From the NCBI GenBank assembly GCA_015061115.1, contig SUXE01000001.1, positions 388,632 to 452,631 of the forward strand: 64,000 bases of DNA, in the 5' to 3' direction. This stretch comes from Bacteroidales bacterium. GTDB lineage: Bacteria; Bacteroidota; Bacteroidia; Bacteroidales; Paludibacteraceae. The notes under the pieces were generated by a model that searched no databases, was not told the DNA's origin, and saw only the letters and a list, made by a program, of their open reading frames with translations. The position numbers were made by a program, and so were the translations under genes. This document shows, piece by piece, positions 1-9,965 of this stretch (position 1 is its first letter; every line of letters begins with the position of its first letter).

Positions 1-41
1 ATTTTATACGTATTTATTGGATAAAATACTGCAATTTTTTC

Positions 42-49
42 TAATTTTG
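42..49 (+). promoter_or_regulatory. Candidate -7 box upstream of ugd
   Basis: TAATTTTG matches the Bacteroidota -7 consensus TAnnTTTG. The -33 partner is weak (ATTG near 16-19). If used, the leader before ugd is about 108 nt. Nothing else was seen in the first 163 bases. Confidence 0.4.
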
Positions 50-163
50 TATAAAATTTAGAAGAGAAGATTTATTCTCGTCTGTTTTACTTGATTTTTT
101 AATAGATAATGGATGGCAACGTCCTTAAAATAATGTTTTGACGACGGATATACATAAATAATA

Positions 164-1510
164 ATGAGAAAATTTGAAGATTTACAGATCGCTGTAGCTG
201 GTACTGGCTATGTGGGACTTTCTATCGCGACTTTGCTTGCTCAGCATCACAAGGTGACTGCGGTTGATGTCATTCCTGAAAAGGTCGAAATGATCAACAA
301 AAAGAAGTCTCCGATTCAGGATGAATATATAGAGAAGTATCTAGCAGAAAAAGAATTGAACCTTACAGCTACTTTGGATGCTAAAGCTGCTTATAAAGAT
401 GCTGATTTCGTTGTCATTGCAGCACCTACCAATTATGATCCACAAAAGAATTATTTTGATACTTCGCATGTTGAGGAGGTTATTGATCTTGTCCTTGAAG
501 TTAATCCCGACGCTGTGATGATCATCAAATCTACAATTCCTGTAGGATATACTCGTTCTCTGTATGTGAAGTATGCTTTGCAGTTTTTGTATAAGCCAGA
601 GCTGAAGGATAAGAAATTCAATTTGTTGTTCTCTCCTGAGTTTTTGCGTGAGAGCAAGGCTTTGTATGATAATCTTTATCCTTCTCGTATAATTGTCGGT
701 TATCCTAAGATCATTAATATCGACGAGAAAAATTTCACAGAGGAGAATGCCGCTATCAAAGCTATCGCTAATCCAGAGTCAGAAAATTTCGCTCATATAT
801 TCGCAAAACTATTGCAGGAAGGCGCATTGAAGCAGGATATTGACACTTTGTTCATGGGTATGAAGGAGGCAGAGGCAGTGAAACTTTTTGCCAACACTTA
901 TCTTGCGCTACGTGTTAGCTATTTCAATGAACTTGACACATACGCTGAGGTTAAGGGTCTTGATTCTCAGGCTATTATTCAGGGTATTGGTCTTGATCCA
1001 CGTATCGGTACTCACTATAACAATCCATCATTCGGTTATGGCGGTTATTGTTTGCCTAAGGATACAAAACAGCTTTTGGCCAACTACAATGAAGTGCCAC
1101 AGAATATGATGACTGCGATTGTGGAGAGCAATCGTACTCGTAAGGATTTCATTGCTGACCGTGTGCTTCAGAAGGCTGGCTATTACAGTTATGCTGAGGG
1201 AAGTTATGATGCAAGCAAGGAGCATGAGGTGACTGTTGGAGTGTTCCGTTTGACTATGAAGTCTAACTCAGACAATTTCCGTCAGAGCTCTATCCAGGGT
1301 GTGATGAAGAGAATTAAGGCAAAGGGAGCTCAGGTGATCATTTATGAGCCTACTCTTGAAGACGGTAGCACATTCTTCGGAAGCAAGGTTGTGAATAATC
1401 TTGACGAGTTTAAGAAACACTCTCAGGCTATCATCGCCAATCGTTATGATTCTTGTCTTGATGATGTCATCGACAAGGTTTATACAAGAGATATCTTTAA
1501 GAGAGACTAA
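164..1510 (+). CDS. ugd: UDP-glucose 6-dehydrogenase
   Basis: Oxidises UDP-glucose to UDP-glucuronate with two NAD+ in the cytoplasm, feeding polysaccharide synthesis. The N-terminal Rossmann motif GTGYVG is at residues 13-18. The catalytic cysteine lies in [10 protein letters not shown], at Cys296, and the C-terminal UDP-binding domain ends in KVYTRDIF. The text runs closely parallel to the short E. coli Ugd (about 388 aa), but at 448 aa it carries roughly 60 extra residues in two or more insertions (around 145-150, 185-215 and 345-360). It stands alone and is followed at once by a hairpin shared with the convergent gene. A UDP-ManNAc dehydrogenase is less likely given the match around the active site. 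Confidence 0.93.
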   Translation: MRKFEDLQIAVAGTGYVGLSIATLLAQHHKVTAVDVIPEKVEMINKKKSPIQDEYIEKYLAEKELNLTATLDAKAAYKDADFVVIAAPTNYDPQKNYFDTSHVEEVIDLVLEVNPDAVMIIKSTIPVGYTRSLYVKYALQFLYKPELKDKKFNLLFSPEFLRESKALYDNLYPSRIIVGYPKIINIDEKNFTEENAAIKAIANPESENFAHIFAKLLQEGALKQDIDTLFMGMKEAEAVKLFANTYLALRVSYFNELDTYAEVKGLDSQAIIQGIGLDPRIGTHYNNPSFGYGGYCLPKDTKQLLANYNEVPQNMMTAIVESNRTRKDFIADRVLQKAGYYSYAEGSYDASKEHEVTVGVFRLTMKSNSDNFRQSSIQGVMKRIKAKGAQVIIYEPTLEDGSTFFGSKVVNNLDEFKKHSQAIIANRYDSCLDDVIDKVYTRDIFKRD

Positions 1511-1535
1511 TCATCTTCTCTGTTGATATATGTAT

Positions 1536-1572
1536 AAAAAGATAGACGCCGTTCGCAACGTCTATCTTTTTT
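1536..1572. terminator. Bidirectional terminator between convergent genes
   Basis: A 13-bp stem, AAAAAGATAGACG pairing with CGTCTATCTTTTT, encloses a loop of about 10 nt. T-rich runs lie on both sides, so it can stop ugd and the convergent YD-repeat gene. Confidence 0.8.
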
Positions 1573-2599
1573 ATTCCTCATAGTATTCATATTCCCAGAA
1601 TTCTCCGTATGAGTCTGAGTCTCTGAACCATCTTCTTATTTCCAGAGGCGTCTTATGTCCGTCTGTTTGAATACATTCTGTCTTGTTACCTTTTTCGTCG
1701 TATTTGTAACTTTCTTTATAATTTAAGCCGAGATTTCGATGTTTCACACCTACTTCTATCAGATTGCCATTTTCATCATATTTGTAAGTCTTAATTAACG
1801 GATGCCCGCCACTTGAAAAGAACTCTTTAGATTCAATCTTATTTCCTTTCTTATCATATTTGGAAAACTTCGTGCTTCCTAATTTATCTTTTGGGAAGTA
1901 CAAGTACATGTATTCCTTTTCATTAGTCAAATTTCCGTTGTTATCGAACTTGTAGATATATTTGCGTCGTAATTTCCCGTCAGACTCGACACTTTCTTCA
2001 ATGATATTTCCATGATCATCGTACGTGAAGGTGCGTTTATATTCTATTTTTCCATTTGAGTTGCGTTCCACTACATGACCTTCATTATCGTATTTTATAG
2101 TTTCTTTTGTAAAATGTTTTTTCTTTAGGTGTTTGCCCGTGTATTCGCAAATAGACCATTCAACAATTTTTACGTTGGCATCATACGTTGGAGTCCATTT
2201 TTTTACTAATCTTTCCTTATAGTGTCGTTCCTCTTCATCTATATTTGTGAAATCAGATTCGTTTTGATCCTTTTCTAATGGATTTTTATATTCGTATGAG
2301 TACTCTTCTATATTATTCCCATACTCATCGTATATGTAGATGCATTTTGATTTTAGATTTCCTGTAGAATCGTAATAGCAGGTTTCTTCACTGGTTCCAT
2401 TTCTATCGTACTTGGTAATCTTTTTTAATCGACCTTTTGTGTCTTTGTCTGAACTCTCATCGGCAGAATAAGTTCTTATCTCTTTTACTCTGCCTTTAAG
2501 CCCATCCTTTTCCCATATTGTTTTAGCTTTATCTGATGAAGAAGACAAAACAAGAATGGTAATCAAGCCTCTTATAATGGATAAGATTCTCTTTATCAT
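1571..2599 (-). CDS. Secreted YD-repeat (RHS-like) protein
   Basis: 342 aa, function not recognised. A short basic then hydrophobic N-terminus (MIKRILSIIRGLITILVLSS) looks like a signal peptide or anchor. The rest is built from degenerate repeats of about 20-25 residues of the type YDxxGNxIE (for example KYDENGNLIEVG, KYDKKGNKIESK, TYDDHGNIIEES), as in YD/RHS beta-strand repeats. There is no toxin domain and no RHS core DPxG cleavage motif; the protein ends in acidic/aromatic residues (YEYYEE). A larger paralogue of the same design is at 33176. Repeats of this kind usually form extended surface structures; the role here is unknown. Confidence 0.7.
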   Translation of the reverse strand: MIKRILSIIRGLITILVLSSSSDKAKTIWEKDGLKGRVKEIRTYSADESSDKDTKGRLKKITKYDRNGTSEETCYYDSTGNLKSKCIYIYDEYGNNIEEYSYEYKNPLEKDQNESDFTNIDEEERHYKERLVKKWTPTYDANVKIVEWSICEYTGKHLKKKHFTKETIKYDNEGHVVERNSNGKIEYKRTFTYDDHGNIIEESVESDGKLRRKYIYKFDNNGNLTNEKEYMYLYFPKDKLGSTKFSKYDKKGNKIESKEFFSSGGHPLIKTYKYDENGNLIEVGVKHRNLGLNYKESYKYDEKGNKTECIQTDGHKTPLEIRRWFRDSDSYGEFWEYEYYEE

Positions 2600-2623
2600 A
2601 GAAATAAGGTTGGTTTATAACTA

Positions 2624-2656
2624 AAAGAGACGCGAAATAAACTCCCACGTCTCTTT
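2624..2656 (-). terminator. Terminator of the Dabb-dsbD-nitroreductase unit
   Basis: AAAGAGACG pairs with CGTCTCTTT across a loop of about 15 nt. It lies directly downstream of the nitroreductase stop. On the minus strand the stem ends in TTTAGTT. Confidence 0.65.
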
Positions 2657-2697
2657 GATATTTTTGATATTTATCGTTCGTGTTTGAAAATCATGGA

Positions 2698-3447
2698 TTA
2701 TTCGCACATAAACTGTTTTCTCACGAAGTCGAAGAATGATTTTGACATTGCTTCGTTGTCTTTCTTTGTGTAGCGGATGTCAGTAAACACCTGAGCCAAA
2801 GATTTTTTGTTGTTTTCAGCAATGAATTTCTTGTTGCTTTCCATCTCGTCTTTGTATCCGAAAATCTTTTTGATATCTTCAGCCGAATAATCTTTGTATT
2901 CTTCTTCGTGAATCCAGCTTGTCGACGCGATTCTGTCCGTCTTGGCTGGTTCTGATTTTGGATATCCTACAGTGATGGTTGTGATTGGCACCACTCGTTT
3001 AGGAAGGTTAAGAATCTTTGAGATGCTTTCAGCCGTGTAAGTTGTAGTGCCTAGATAGCAGATACCCAATCCCTCGTTCTCAGCCGCGATAGCGAATGTC
3101 TGGGCGAGTAGGAGAGTGTCGATAGCTGCTGTGAAGAAACTGAATTCGTTGTCGTAGCCTGGTTCTGCTCCTGATTCCTCACACCATTTAACGAATCTGT
3201 TGAAGTCGGCGCAAAAAGTTATGGCGACGGGAGCATTAGTGAAAGTCGGTTGGTTGAAATGAGTTGGAGCGAGAGCTTTCTTTTTTTCTGCGTCTCTTGT
3301 CACAACAACACTGTAAAGCTGCATGTTGCCGGTTGTGGAAGCATGTCCAGCGACTTCAAGAAGACGGTTGATCAACTCTTTCGACACCTCTTTGTCGCTG
3401 TATTGCCTTACTGTGGCGCGATTTTCCAAAAATGCTAACAAATCCAT
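2698..3447 (-). CDS. Nitroreductase family protein (NfsA-like)
   Basis: 249-aa FMN-dependent NAD(P)H oxidoreductase. The N-terminal motif ENRATVRQYSDKEVS is the typical FMN-phosphate-binding start, and GNMQLYSVVVTRD follows. A GxGICYLGTT segment and the TITVGYPKSEP motif place it in the NfsA/FRP branch, which has a longer C-terminal tail than NfsB. The physiological substrate cannot be read. Its ATG overlaps the dsbD stop by one base (TAATG), so the two are translationally coupled. A redox link with DsbD is possible but unproven. Confidence 0.85.
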   Translation of the reverse strand: MDLLAFLENRATVRQYSDKEVSKELINRLLEVAGHASTTGNMQLYSVVVTRDAEKKKALAPTHFNQPTFTNAPVAITFCADFNRFVKWCEESGAEPGYDNEFSFFTAAIDTLLLAQTFAIAAENEGLGICYLGTTTYTAESISKILNLPKRVVPITTITVGYPKSEPAKTDRIASTSWIHEEEYKDYSAEDIKKIFGYKDEMESNKKFIAENNKKSLAQVFTDIRYTKKDNEAMSKSFFDFVRKQFMCE

Positions 3448-5531
3448 TATTTTTCGTTTTCTTTTATGATTTTCTTGAAATTCTTTAATCCTGTACGTAG
3501 GAAATCAATGAATTCATCTGATTTCTCTGTAAATCCCATCGGATGGTTGATAGGTTTTCCATTTGGATCAAGCAAACAGTAGTATGGCTGGGCGTTTGCT
3601 CCAAATTTAGATCTCTGGAGATAGCTCCATTTCTCTCCGACGGTGGTCAGTTTGATTTCTTTGCCATTTTCGATGACTTTCTCGACTCTTGGCAGTTCAG
3701 TTCTGTCGTCCACGTATAGAGAAACAAGTATGTAATCATCTGTAAGCAAGCTTTTCACACGTGGCTGAGACCATACGGATGATTCCATCTTTCGGCAATT
3801 TACACATGCGTGGCCAGTGAAGTCTACAACGACAGGCATGTTTTTCAACTCTGCATACATCAATGCATCATCGTAGTCTTTGAATGTCGCAGACACTTTG
3901 TCGTTATACAGATTGAAATCCTGTGTGCTCAATGGTGGCACGAATGCGCTGACAGCTTTTAACGGCGCTCCCCACAATCCTGGAAGCATATATATACACA
4001 TGCTGAAGCAGAATGTAGAAAAGAAGAAGCGTGGCACTGAAACGACCTCAACATCGTCGTCGCCAGCAAACTTGATTTTGCCAAGAAGATAAAGGCCGGC
4101 AAGCATGAAGATTACGATCCAGATGACCAAGAACACTTCACGGTCCATGATGTGCCAACCGTAGGCAAGGTCTGCCATGGAAAGGAATTTCAATGAGAAA
4201 GCCAACTCAAAGAATCCGAGCAACACTTTCACTGAATTCAACCATCCTCCTGAGCGAGGCATGTTTTTTAGCCAGCTTGGGAAAAACGCGAATAGTGTGA
4301 ATGGTATTGCAAGTGCGATGGCAAATCCCAACATTCCGATAGTAGGAGCAAGCAGACTTCCGTTAACGGAGATGTCTACAAGCAATGTTCCGATGATTGG
4401 TCCTGTGCATGAGAAAGAGACAATAACAAGAGTGAATGCCATCAAAAGAATTGACAGCAAACCGGATGTCTTGTCTACGTGCTGGTCGATTTTTGTGCTC
4501 CATGTTGAAGGTAGAGCTAAATCGAAGCCTCCAAAGAAGGAGATGGAAAATAGCACGAGAAGGGCGAATAAAAATATGTTGAAGATGGCATTCGTAGATA
4601 GTGAGTTCAATCCGTCGGCTCCACTAAGCACGGTGATCACTAGTCCGAGTCCTACATATATGGCAATGATTGATAGTCCGTAGGTGATTGCCGCTTTTTT
4701 GCCTTTTTTAGGGTCTTTGCCTCGTTTAAGGAAGAAACTTACTGTCATTGGTATGATAGGCCATACGCAAGGAGTTATGACAGCGATAAGTCCACCAAGC
4801 AGACATGTCAGGAATGTTTTCCATAGGGAATCCTTGCCTTCTTCAGTTTCCACTTCACCGAAGGCTTTCATCTCATCTACTACATTTGCCCAAGTGTCGA
4901 TTCTTTCCTGATGGTTTTCCGCACTGACCGCAATTGTCTTGCTGGAATCGTTGTTGATTGAAAGATCCTGGATTGCGATTAATGGCGTAGAGGCATCGTT
5001 TGTTTGCTCCTGTTGTTTGTCTTTTGTCTCTACCTCAGCTACTGTTGAGCTATTTTTTTTTTTTGCTACAGCGTTATGTTGAGATAAGTCGAATTCATAA
5101 GTTGTAGGAGGCAAACAGTTTTGATTGTTGCAAGTCATGTATCTGACAGCCCCTTTCAGTGTGAAGTTGTCTTTGTCAGAAATTTTTACCTGTTGTTGGA
5201 ATGTGGCTTTTTCCTCATACCAGCCAACTGTAACTCCGAATGCAGGCTCAAACTGTTCAATGACACGGCTGCGGGGGTTGATGTCTGATGTTATCTTGAC
5301 ACCTTCCACTTCAGATAATGTAAATGAAGTAGGCACTGGACCGTCAGTCACCTCTTTGGTGCTGTACATATGCCAATCTTTGTCGATTGTCGCTTCGTAT
5401 GTGATTGTAGCTTTTCCGTCAGCAGAAATTTTAGACAGTTCAACTTTCCATTTTACTGGGTCGAGAATCTGTGCAAACGAAGGAATGCAAACAAATAAAG
5501 CGAATAATAAGAATAATGCTTTATTTTTCAT
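3447..5531 (-). CDS. dsbD: Thiol:disulfide interchange protein DsbD
   Basis: 694-aa inner-membrane reductant transporter that moves electrons from cytoplasmic thioredoxin to periplasmic thiols. In order: signal peptide (1-20), N-terminal DsbD-alpha domain with Cys134/Cys139 (TCNNQNC), a low-complexity K/E/Q linker (about 155-235), an eight-helix membrane domain with Cys255 (TPCVWP) and Cys375 (SFSCTGP), and a C-terminal thioredoxin-like domain with CVNC at 576-579. All three redox pairs are therefore present. The gene lies 11 nt after the Dabb gene and overlaps the nitroreductase start. Confidence 0.93.
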   Translation of the reverse strand: MKNKALFLLFALFVCIPSFAQILDPVKWKVELSKISADGKATITYEATIDKDWHMYSTKEVTDGPVPTSFTLSEVEGVKITSDINPRSRVIEQFEPAFGVTVGWYEEKATFQQQVKISDKDNFTLKGAVRYMTCNNQNCLPPTTYEFDLSQHNAVAKKKNSSTVAEVETKDKQQEQTNDASTPLIAIQDLSINNDSSKTIAVSAENHQERIDTWANVVDEMKAFGEVETEEGKDSLWKTFLTCLLGGLIAVITPCVWPIIPMTVSFFLKRGKDPKKGKKAAITYGLSIIAIYVGLGLVITVLSGADGLNSLSTNAIFNIFLFALLVLFSISFFGGFDLALPSTWSTKIDQHVDKTSGLLSILLMAFTLVIVSFSCTGPIIGTLLVDISVNGSLLAPTIGMLGFAIALAIPFTLFAFFPSWLKNMPRSGGWLNSVKVLLGFFELAFSLKFLSMADLAYGWHIMDREVFLVIWIVIFMLAGLYLLGKIKFAGDDDVEVVSVPRFFFSTFCFSMCIYMLPGLWGAPLKAVSAFVPPLSTQDFNLYNDKVSATFKDYDDALMYAELKNMPVVVDFTGHACVNCRKMESSVWSQPRVKSLLTDDYILVSLYVDDRTELPRVEKVIENGKEIKLTTVGEKWSYLQRSKFGANAQPYYCLLDPNGKPINHPMGFTEKSDEFIDFLRTGLKNFKKIIKENEK

Positions 5532-5542
5532 AGGCGTAGTAT

Positions 5543-5845
5543 TTAATATTGGTAGTCACAGCAAGAGCGTGCTTCCAAAATTGGTCTGATGAAATTTTTT
5601 GCAACGTCAACATGCAATGGATGTTGTGCATACTCTTTCAAACCTTCCATATCGTTGTGTGTTGTTGTAAGGGCGATGTCGAACTGTTCGTTTGGATTAC
5701 AGTTGATTCCAACTTCAGCGGTAAGAAGGGTAGGGACTTTCTCAACAAGAACTGAAAGTTCACTTTTAATCTTCTCACATGCGGCAAGTCTTTCTGATTC
5801 TGAGTTGAAAGGCTTCAATTTGAATAATACAATATGCTTTACCAT
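5543..5845 (-). CDS. Dabb domain (stress-responsive A/B barrel) protein
   Basis: 100-aa dimeric ferredoxin-like alpha-beta barrel. The opening MVKHIVLFKLKP and the later TAEVGIN, DIALTTTHND and YAQHPLHVDVAKNFI segments are hallmarks of the Dabb family. An upstream in-frame Met would add 16 residues, but those overlap the promoter region, so ATG at 5845 is chosen. Functions in the family vary and many bacterial members are uncharacterised. It is probably the first gene of the unit with dsbD and the nitroreductase. Confidence 0.82.
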   Translation of the reverse strand: MVKHIVLFKLKPFNSESERLAACEKIKSELSVLVEKVPTLLTAEVGINCNPNEQFDIALTTTHNDMEGLKEYAQHPLHVDVAKNFIRPILEARSCCDYQY

Positions 5846-5871
5846 TTTTCTATCACTTTTATCACTTATTG

Positions 5872-5879
5872 CAAAAGTA
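5872..5879 (-). promoter_or_regulatory. Candidate -7 box for the Dabb-dsbD unit
   Basis: On the minus strand this reads TACTTTTG, matching TAnnTTTG, 26 nt before the Dabb ATG. No good -33 TTTG was found at the expected distance. Confidence 0.45.
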
Positions 5880-6030
5880 TAAAACGGAATCAATAAAAAA
5901 AAGATATAGATGATTTTTGTTGAGAAAACAATGGAAAATCATATTGTTTGCTCTATAAATGGCCTTTTTTGATAAGTTGAATGATAGAATACCTGTGATT
6001 CGTTTGTGTGACTTGAAAATTAGGCGAAAT

Positions 6031-6070
6031 AAAAAGAGACCGTCTAAACATGTTAGACGGTCTCTTGATT
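6031..6070 (-). terminator. Terminator of the ATP synthase operon
   Basis: AAGAGACCGTCTAA pairs with TTAGACGGTCTCTT, a 14-bp stem. On the minus strand it is followed by TTTTTATTT. It lies just past the atpG stop. Confidence 0.88.
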
Positions 6071-6087
6071 TCAAAGAATAGTCTTCT

Positions 6088-6960
6088 TTATTGAGCCAAT
6101 GCCGCTGCACCACCAACGATATCAAGCAACTCGTTTGTAATTGCCTGCTGACGAGTTTTGTTGTACAAAATCGTAAGCTCGTTGATAAGTTCATTAGCAT
6201 TATCAGTTGCCACCTGCATGGCTACGACGCGGGCTCCATGTTCAGACGCGTTAGAGTCGAGAAGGCAAGCGTACATTTTTGTGCGCAATGCCTTAGGCAA
6301 TAGAGACTCAAGGATCTCTGCTTTGCCTGGCTCAACGATGTAGTCTGCTGTGGATTCGTCGACGTCGCCTGAATTTTTGTCAAGAGAGATTGGTAGGAAC
6401 ACCTCTGTCTGAAGTTTCTGCACTGCAGTGTTCTTCAAGTGGTGGTAGACTACGATAACTTTATCGAATTCTTTTGCCAAAAACTTGTTCATCAATTCAT
6501 TAGTGACCTCGCTGATTGCATCGAAAGACGGGTGGTCTGCCATATCGTTGTTGGATTTAACAACTGGCACGCCAAGCTTCTCCGACTGCTCTGTGATCTT
6601 CTTTCCGATAGGGTAGACAACAACCTCAGCACCACTATTCAATTGCTCTTTGACCACAACATTCAACTGTTTTGCAACGTTTGAATTGTATGCGCCACAA
6701 AGGCTTGAATTTGAAGAGAAAGCTATAACAGCCACTCTTGATACTGGTCTGACCTCTGCAAAAGCCGACTGGAAATCAGTCTCAGTCGCCAAGAAATTAC
6801 TTAAAATCTTGTTAAGGCGACTCTGGTACGGAGTGATAGACTCAATAGCGTATTGAGCTTTTTTTAGCTTCGCTGAAGACACCATCTTCATAGCTCCAGT
6901 AATCTTCAATGTTGAGTTTACTGAGCCAATTCTCGCTTTTACTTCCTTTAATGATGCCAT
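6088..6960 (-). CDS. atpG: ATP synthase F1 subunit gamma
   Basis: 290-aa central-stalk subunit that rotates inside the alpha3beta3 ring. The N-terminal helix MASLKEVKARIGSVNSTLKI with GAMKMVSSAKLKKAQ, and the C-terminal helix with NELTILYNKTRQQAITNELLDI, form the characteristic coiled coil. The length is normal. It is the last gene of the atp operon, 11 nt after atpA, and is followed by a strong terminator. Confidence 0.97.
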   Translation of the reverse strand: MASLKEVKARIGSVNSTLKITGAMKMVSSAKLKKAQYAIESITPYQSRLNKILSNFLATETDFQSAFAEVRPVSRVAVIAFSSNSSLCGAYNSNVAKQLNVVVKEQLNSGAEVVVYPIGKKITEQSEKLGVPVVKSNNDMADHPSFDAISEVTNELMNKFLAKEFDKVIVVYHHLKNTAVQKLQTEVFLPISLDKNSGDVDESTADYIVEPGKAEILESLLPKALRTKMYACLLDSNASEHGARVVAMQVATDNANELINELTILYNKTRQQAITNELLDIVGGAAALAQ

Positions 6961-6971
6961 CTCTTACAGAA

Positions 6972-8573
6972 TTAAACAGTTGCTACACTTCTTCCTGAAT
7001 TCAGTTTGCTGATCACAACCTCAGCCTCGCTCTTAAGAACAGCCTTGATATCGTCGTTGATGATACCCTTCTTTAGCTGATCAAGTACGTCAGCTTTGTG
7101 TAGGTGCTCAAGACGCTCGATATAAACTTTCTCGAACTCGTGAACGTCCTCTTTTGCAAGTGCGTTCAAGATACCCTGAGTACCGCAGTAGATTACAGCA
7201 ATCTGGTGCTCTACTGGATATGGAGTATACTGTGGTTGCTTCAAAAGCTCTGTGTTACGAACTCCCTTGTCGATTGTCATCTTAGTTACAGGGTCCATAT
7301 CACCACCGAACTTAGTAAATGACTCCAACTCACGGTACTGAGCCTGATCAGTCTTAAGTGTTCCGGCGATAGCCTTCATAGCCTTCACCTGTGCAGAACC
7401 ACCCACACGAGATACCGAGATACCTACGTTGATAGCTGGACGGATACCTGCGTTGAACATATTTGTCTCCAAGAAGATCTGACCGTCTGTGATGGAAATC
7501 ACGTTTGTTGGGATATATGCTGACACGTCACCTGCCTGAGTCTCGATGATTGGTAGGGCAGTAAGTGAACCGCCACCCTTAACCTTACCCTTCAATGATT
7601 CTGGAAGGTCGTTCATCTGTGCTGCCACAGTATCGTTGTTGATGATCTTAGCGGCACGCTCCAATAGACGTGAGTGCAAATAGAACACATCACCTGGATA
7701 AGCCTCACGACCTGAAGGACGTTTCAAGATCAATGATACCTCACGATATGCGACAGCCTGCTTAGACAAGTCATCGTATACTACCAATGCGTGCATACCT
7801 CTATCACGGAAATACTCTCCGATAGCTGCTGCTGCAAATGGTGCGTAGTACTGCATAGCTGCTGGATCAGAAGCTGTTGCAGATACGATGATGGTGTAGT
7901 CCATTGCACCGTTCTCCTTAAGTGTGTTAACGATGTTGGCTACTGTACTACCTTTCTGACCTACCGCACAGTAGATACAATATACTGGTTTTCCAGCTTT
8001 AAATGCCTCTTTCTGGTTGATGATTGTATCGATAGCGATTGCAGTCTTTCCAGTCTGACGGTCGCCGATAATCAACTCACGCTGGCCTCTACCGATTGGA
8101 ATCATGGCGTCGATAGCCTTGATACCTGTCTGCAATGGCTCTTTTACGGGCTGACGGTAGATGATACCTGGTGCCTTACGCTCCAATGGCATCTCAACCA
8201 AGTCTCCCTTAATTGGTCCTTGTCCGTCGATTGGGTTACCAATGGCGTTGACTACACGACCAACCATGCCTTCTCCAGTGAGAATAGAAGCGATACGTTT
8301 TGTTCTTTTTACAGTGAATCCTTCACGAACCTGGTCTGTAGGTCCAAGCAACACGGCTCCTACATTGTCCTCCTCAAGGTTCATGACCACTGCATTCATT
8401 CCGTTTTCGAACTCAAGCAACTCACCGGCCTCGGCGTTCTGCAATCCGTAGATACGAACCACACCGTCGCTTACCTGAAGCACCTTACCAACTTCCTCGA
8501 ATTTTACACGAGAATCGATGTTCTGGAGCTGCTGCTTAAGTACGTCAGAAACTTCGCTTGCTTTTATAGACAT
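6972..8573 (-). CDS. atpA: ATP synthase F1 subunit alpha
   Basis: 533-aa regulatory, nucleotide-binding subunit of the F1 hexamer. The Walker A motif GDRQTGKT is at 170-177. The [19 protein letters not shown]-terminal barrel and the signature [17 protein letters not shown] are intact. Slightly longer than the roughly 510 aa of many bacteria, as usual in Bacteroidota. It lies between atpH (37 nt upstream) and atpG. Confidence 0.98.
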   Translation of the reverse strand: MSIKASEVSDVLKQQLQNIDSRVKFEEVGKVLQVSDGVVRIYGLQNAEAGELLEFENGMNAVVMNLEEDNVGAVLLGPTDQVREGFTVKRTKRIASILTGEGMVGRVVNAIGNPIDGQGPIKGDLVEMPLERKAPGIIYRQPVKEPLQTGIKAIDAMIPIGRGQRELIIGDRQTGKTAIAIDTIINQKEAFKAGKPVYCIYCAVGQKGSTVANIVNTLKENGAMDYTIIVSATASDPAAMQYYAPFAAAAIGEYFRDRGMHALVVYDDLSKQAVAYREVSLILKRPSGREAYPGDVFYLHSRLLERAAKIINNDTVAAQMNDLPESLKGKVKGGGSLTALPIIETQAGDVSAYIPTNVISITDGQIFLETNMFNAGIRPAINVGISVSRVGGSAQVKAMKAIAGTLKTDQAQYRELESFTKFGGDMDPVTKMTIDKGVRNTELLKQPQYTPYPVEHQIAVIYCGTQGILNALAKEDVHEFEKVYIERLEHLHKADVLDQLKKGIINDDIKAVLKSEAEVVISKLNSGRSVATV

Positions 8574-8610
8574 AACTTAAATTCTTTTTTAATTGCTAAT
8601 AACGAGAAGA

Positions 8611-9171
8611 TTAACATTGTACGTTGGCAGAGTTGGAATATCTCAACTTCTCTCTGATAGTGTCGAGTTGCGACTTGACACTCGCGTTAAGCTGATATGT
8701 CTCGACCTCCATGATGAATCCACCAATAAGTGCTGGATCAACAGTAGTGTCAAAATCAATATCCGCGTCTGTAACGTTTGTCAACACCTGACGGAATCTT
8801 TTCTCCTCATCTGCAGAGATAGGGCAGGCAGTTACTACTGTAGCTCTTACCAAATTCTTCTTCTTACGGTAGAGATCCTGATATACAAGTGCTATACTTT
8901 GAAAATAATCTTCTCTCTTATTTTCAACTACTAAATCGACAAACCTTGTGTATTCAGCACATACACTGTCGCCTGCCATTATAGTAAGCAATTCCTTCTT
9001 CTTGTCCTTGCTTATTGTTGGGTTAGCAATTGCATCCTTGAGTCCATCCACACTGACGAATGCTGCGGATACGAGTTTCATTGTCTCGTACACTTTGTCG
9101 GCAACATTGGCGTCTGCAGCAAACTCATATAGAGCTTTTGCGTATCTTGCTGAAATTTTACCAGTGTTCAT
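8611..9171 (-). CDS. atpH: ATP synthase F1 subunit delta
   Basis: 186-aa peripheral-stalk subunit that joins the F1 crown to subunit b. It opens with GKISARYAKALYEFA, the conserved N-terminal helical bundle start. The C-terminal motif DPALIGGFIMEVETYQLNASV is the family signature. It is 5 nt downstream of atpF. Confidence 0.95.
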   Translation of the reverse strand: MNTGKISARYAKALYEFAADANVADKVYETMKLVSAAFVSVDGLKDAIANPTISKDKKKELLTIMAGDSVCAEYTRFVDLVVENKREDYFQSIALVYQDLYRKKKNLVRATVVTACPISADEEKRFRQVLTNVTDADIDFDTTVDPALIGGFIMEVETYQLNASVKSQLDTIREKLRYSNSANVQC

Positions 9172-9176
9172 CAGTT

Positions 9177-9677
9177 TTACGATTTAGCGATATTTACTTC
9201 ATCCAAAAGCTTGTTGATCATATCAAGTCCGGCTTTGTCACCAGAAAGCTTCTCGCGTACCACTTTTTCAGCGATACTTACTGACAACTCTGCAACCTGA
9301 GTGCGAATCTCTTTGATTGCGTTGTCACGCTCCAATTGGATGTCTTCTTTAGCTTTATCAAGCAAATCCTGCGCCTTCTTAGCTGCTTCTGCCTTTGCGT
9401 CGGCGATGATCTGATCTTTCTGCTTAGAAGCTTCTTTTAATAATTCCAATCTCTCGTTCTTTGCCTCGGCAAGCAATCTCTCTGTCTCTGCGTTTGTTCC
9501 TGCAAGACGAGCGTTTGCCTCGTTAGCCTTCAAGATTGATTCTTCGATTTCGTCACTTCGCTTATTGATCATCCCGACGATAACTGGCCAACCGTATTTC
9601 TTCAAGATAAGAAAAACGGCAGTGAAGCATATCACCATCCAGAAGACCAAACCGAAGTCAGGGGTCAATAGTTCCAT
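9177..9677 (-). CDS. atpF: ATP synthase Fo subunit b
   Basis: 166-aa peripheral stalk. One N-terminal membrane helix (about 8-26, GLVFWMVICFTAVFLIL) is followed by a long charged coiled coil rich in Ala, Glu and Lys. The length is normal for a homodimeric b subunit, and no b-prime gene is present. It lies 21 nt after atpE. Confidence 0.95.
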   Translation of the reverse strand: MELLTPDFGLVFWMVICFTAVFLILKKYGWPVIVGMINKRSDEIEESILKANEANARLAGTNAETERLLAEAKNERLELLKEASKQKDQIIADAKAEAAKKAQDLLDKAKEDIQLERDNAIKEIRTQVAELSVSIAEKVVREKLSGDKAGLDMINKLLDEVNIAKS

Positions 9678-9698
9678 GTAGATGAATTTTTATTTCTA

Positions 9699-9965
9699 TT
9701 ATACGAATAGAGCCAAGATACATACGATGATGGCAAGGAATGCAACACCTTCCACAAGAGCGGCAGCAACGATCATGTTGTTACGGATCTCTCCTGCAGC
9801 TTCTGGCTGACGTCCCATAGCTTCCATTGCTGAACCACCAATCTTACCGATACCAAGACCTGCACCGATAACTGCGATACCTGCACCAATTGTTGCACCT
9901 GCTTTTGCTAACAATGCTGGAGCGGCTACCTCCGAAATTTGAGCCAAAATTGCTAATGATAACAT
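9699..9965 (-). CDS. atpE: ATP synthase Fo subunit c
   Basis: 88-aa c-ring subunit with two membrane helices joined by the polar loop GRQPEAAGEI. The ion-carrying carboxylate is Glu72 (VEGVAFLAII). No Ser/Thr follows the Glu as in Na+-type rings, so proton coupling is more likely (inference). About 20 extra N-terminal residues precede the first helix, as is common in Bacteroidota. Confidence 0.95.
   Translation of the reverse strand: MLSLAILAQISEVAAPALLAKAGATIGAGIAVIGAGLGIGKIGGSAMEAMGRQPEAAGEIRNNMIVAAALVEGVAFLAIIVCILALFV

Noticed and set aside
4177..4911. Plus-strand frames opposite dsbD
   Set aside because: Antisense shadows of a well-conserved gene, Ser/Thr/Pro-rich without family features.
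7791..8657. Plus-strand frame of 288 codons opposite atpA
   Set aside because: Antisense shadow of atpA; Cys/Trp/His/Leu-rich composition, and no homologue recognised.
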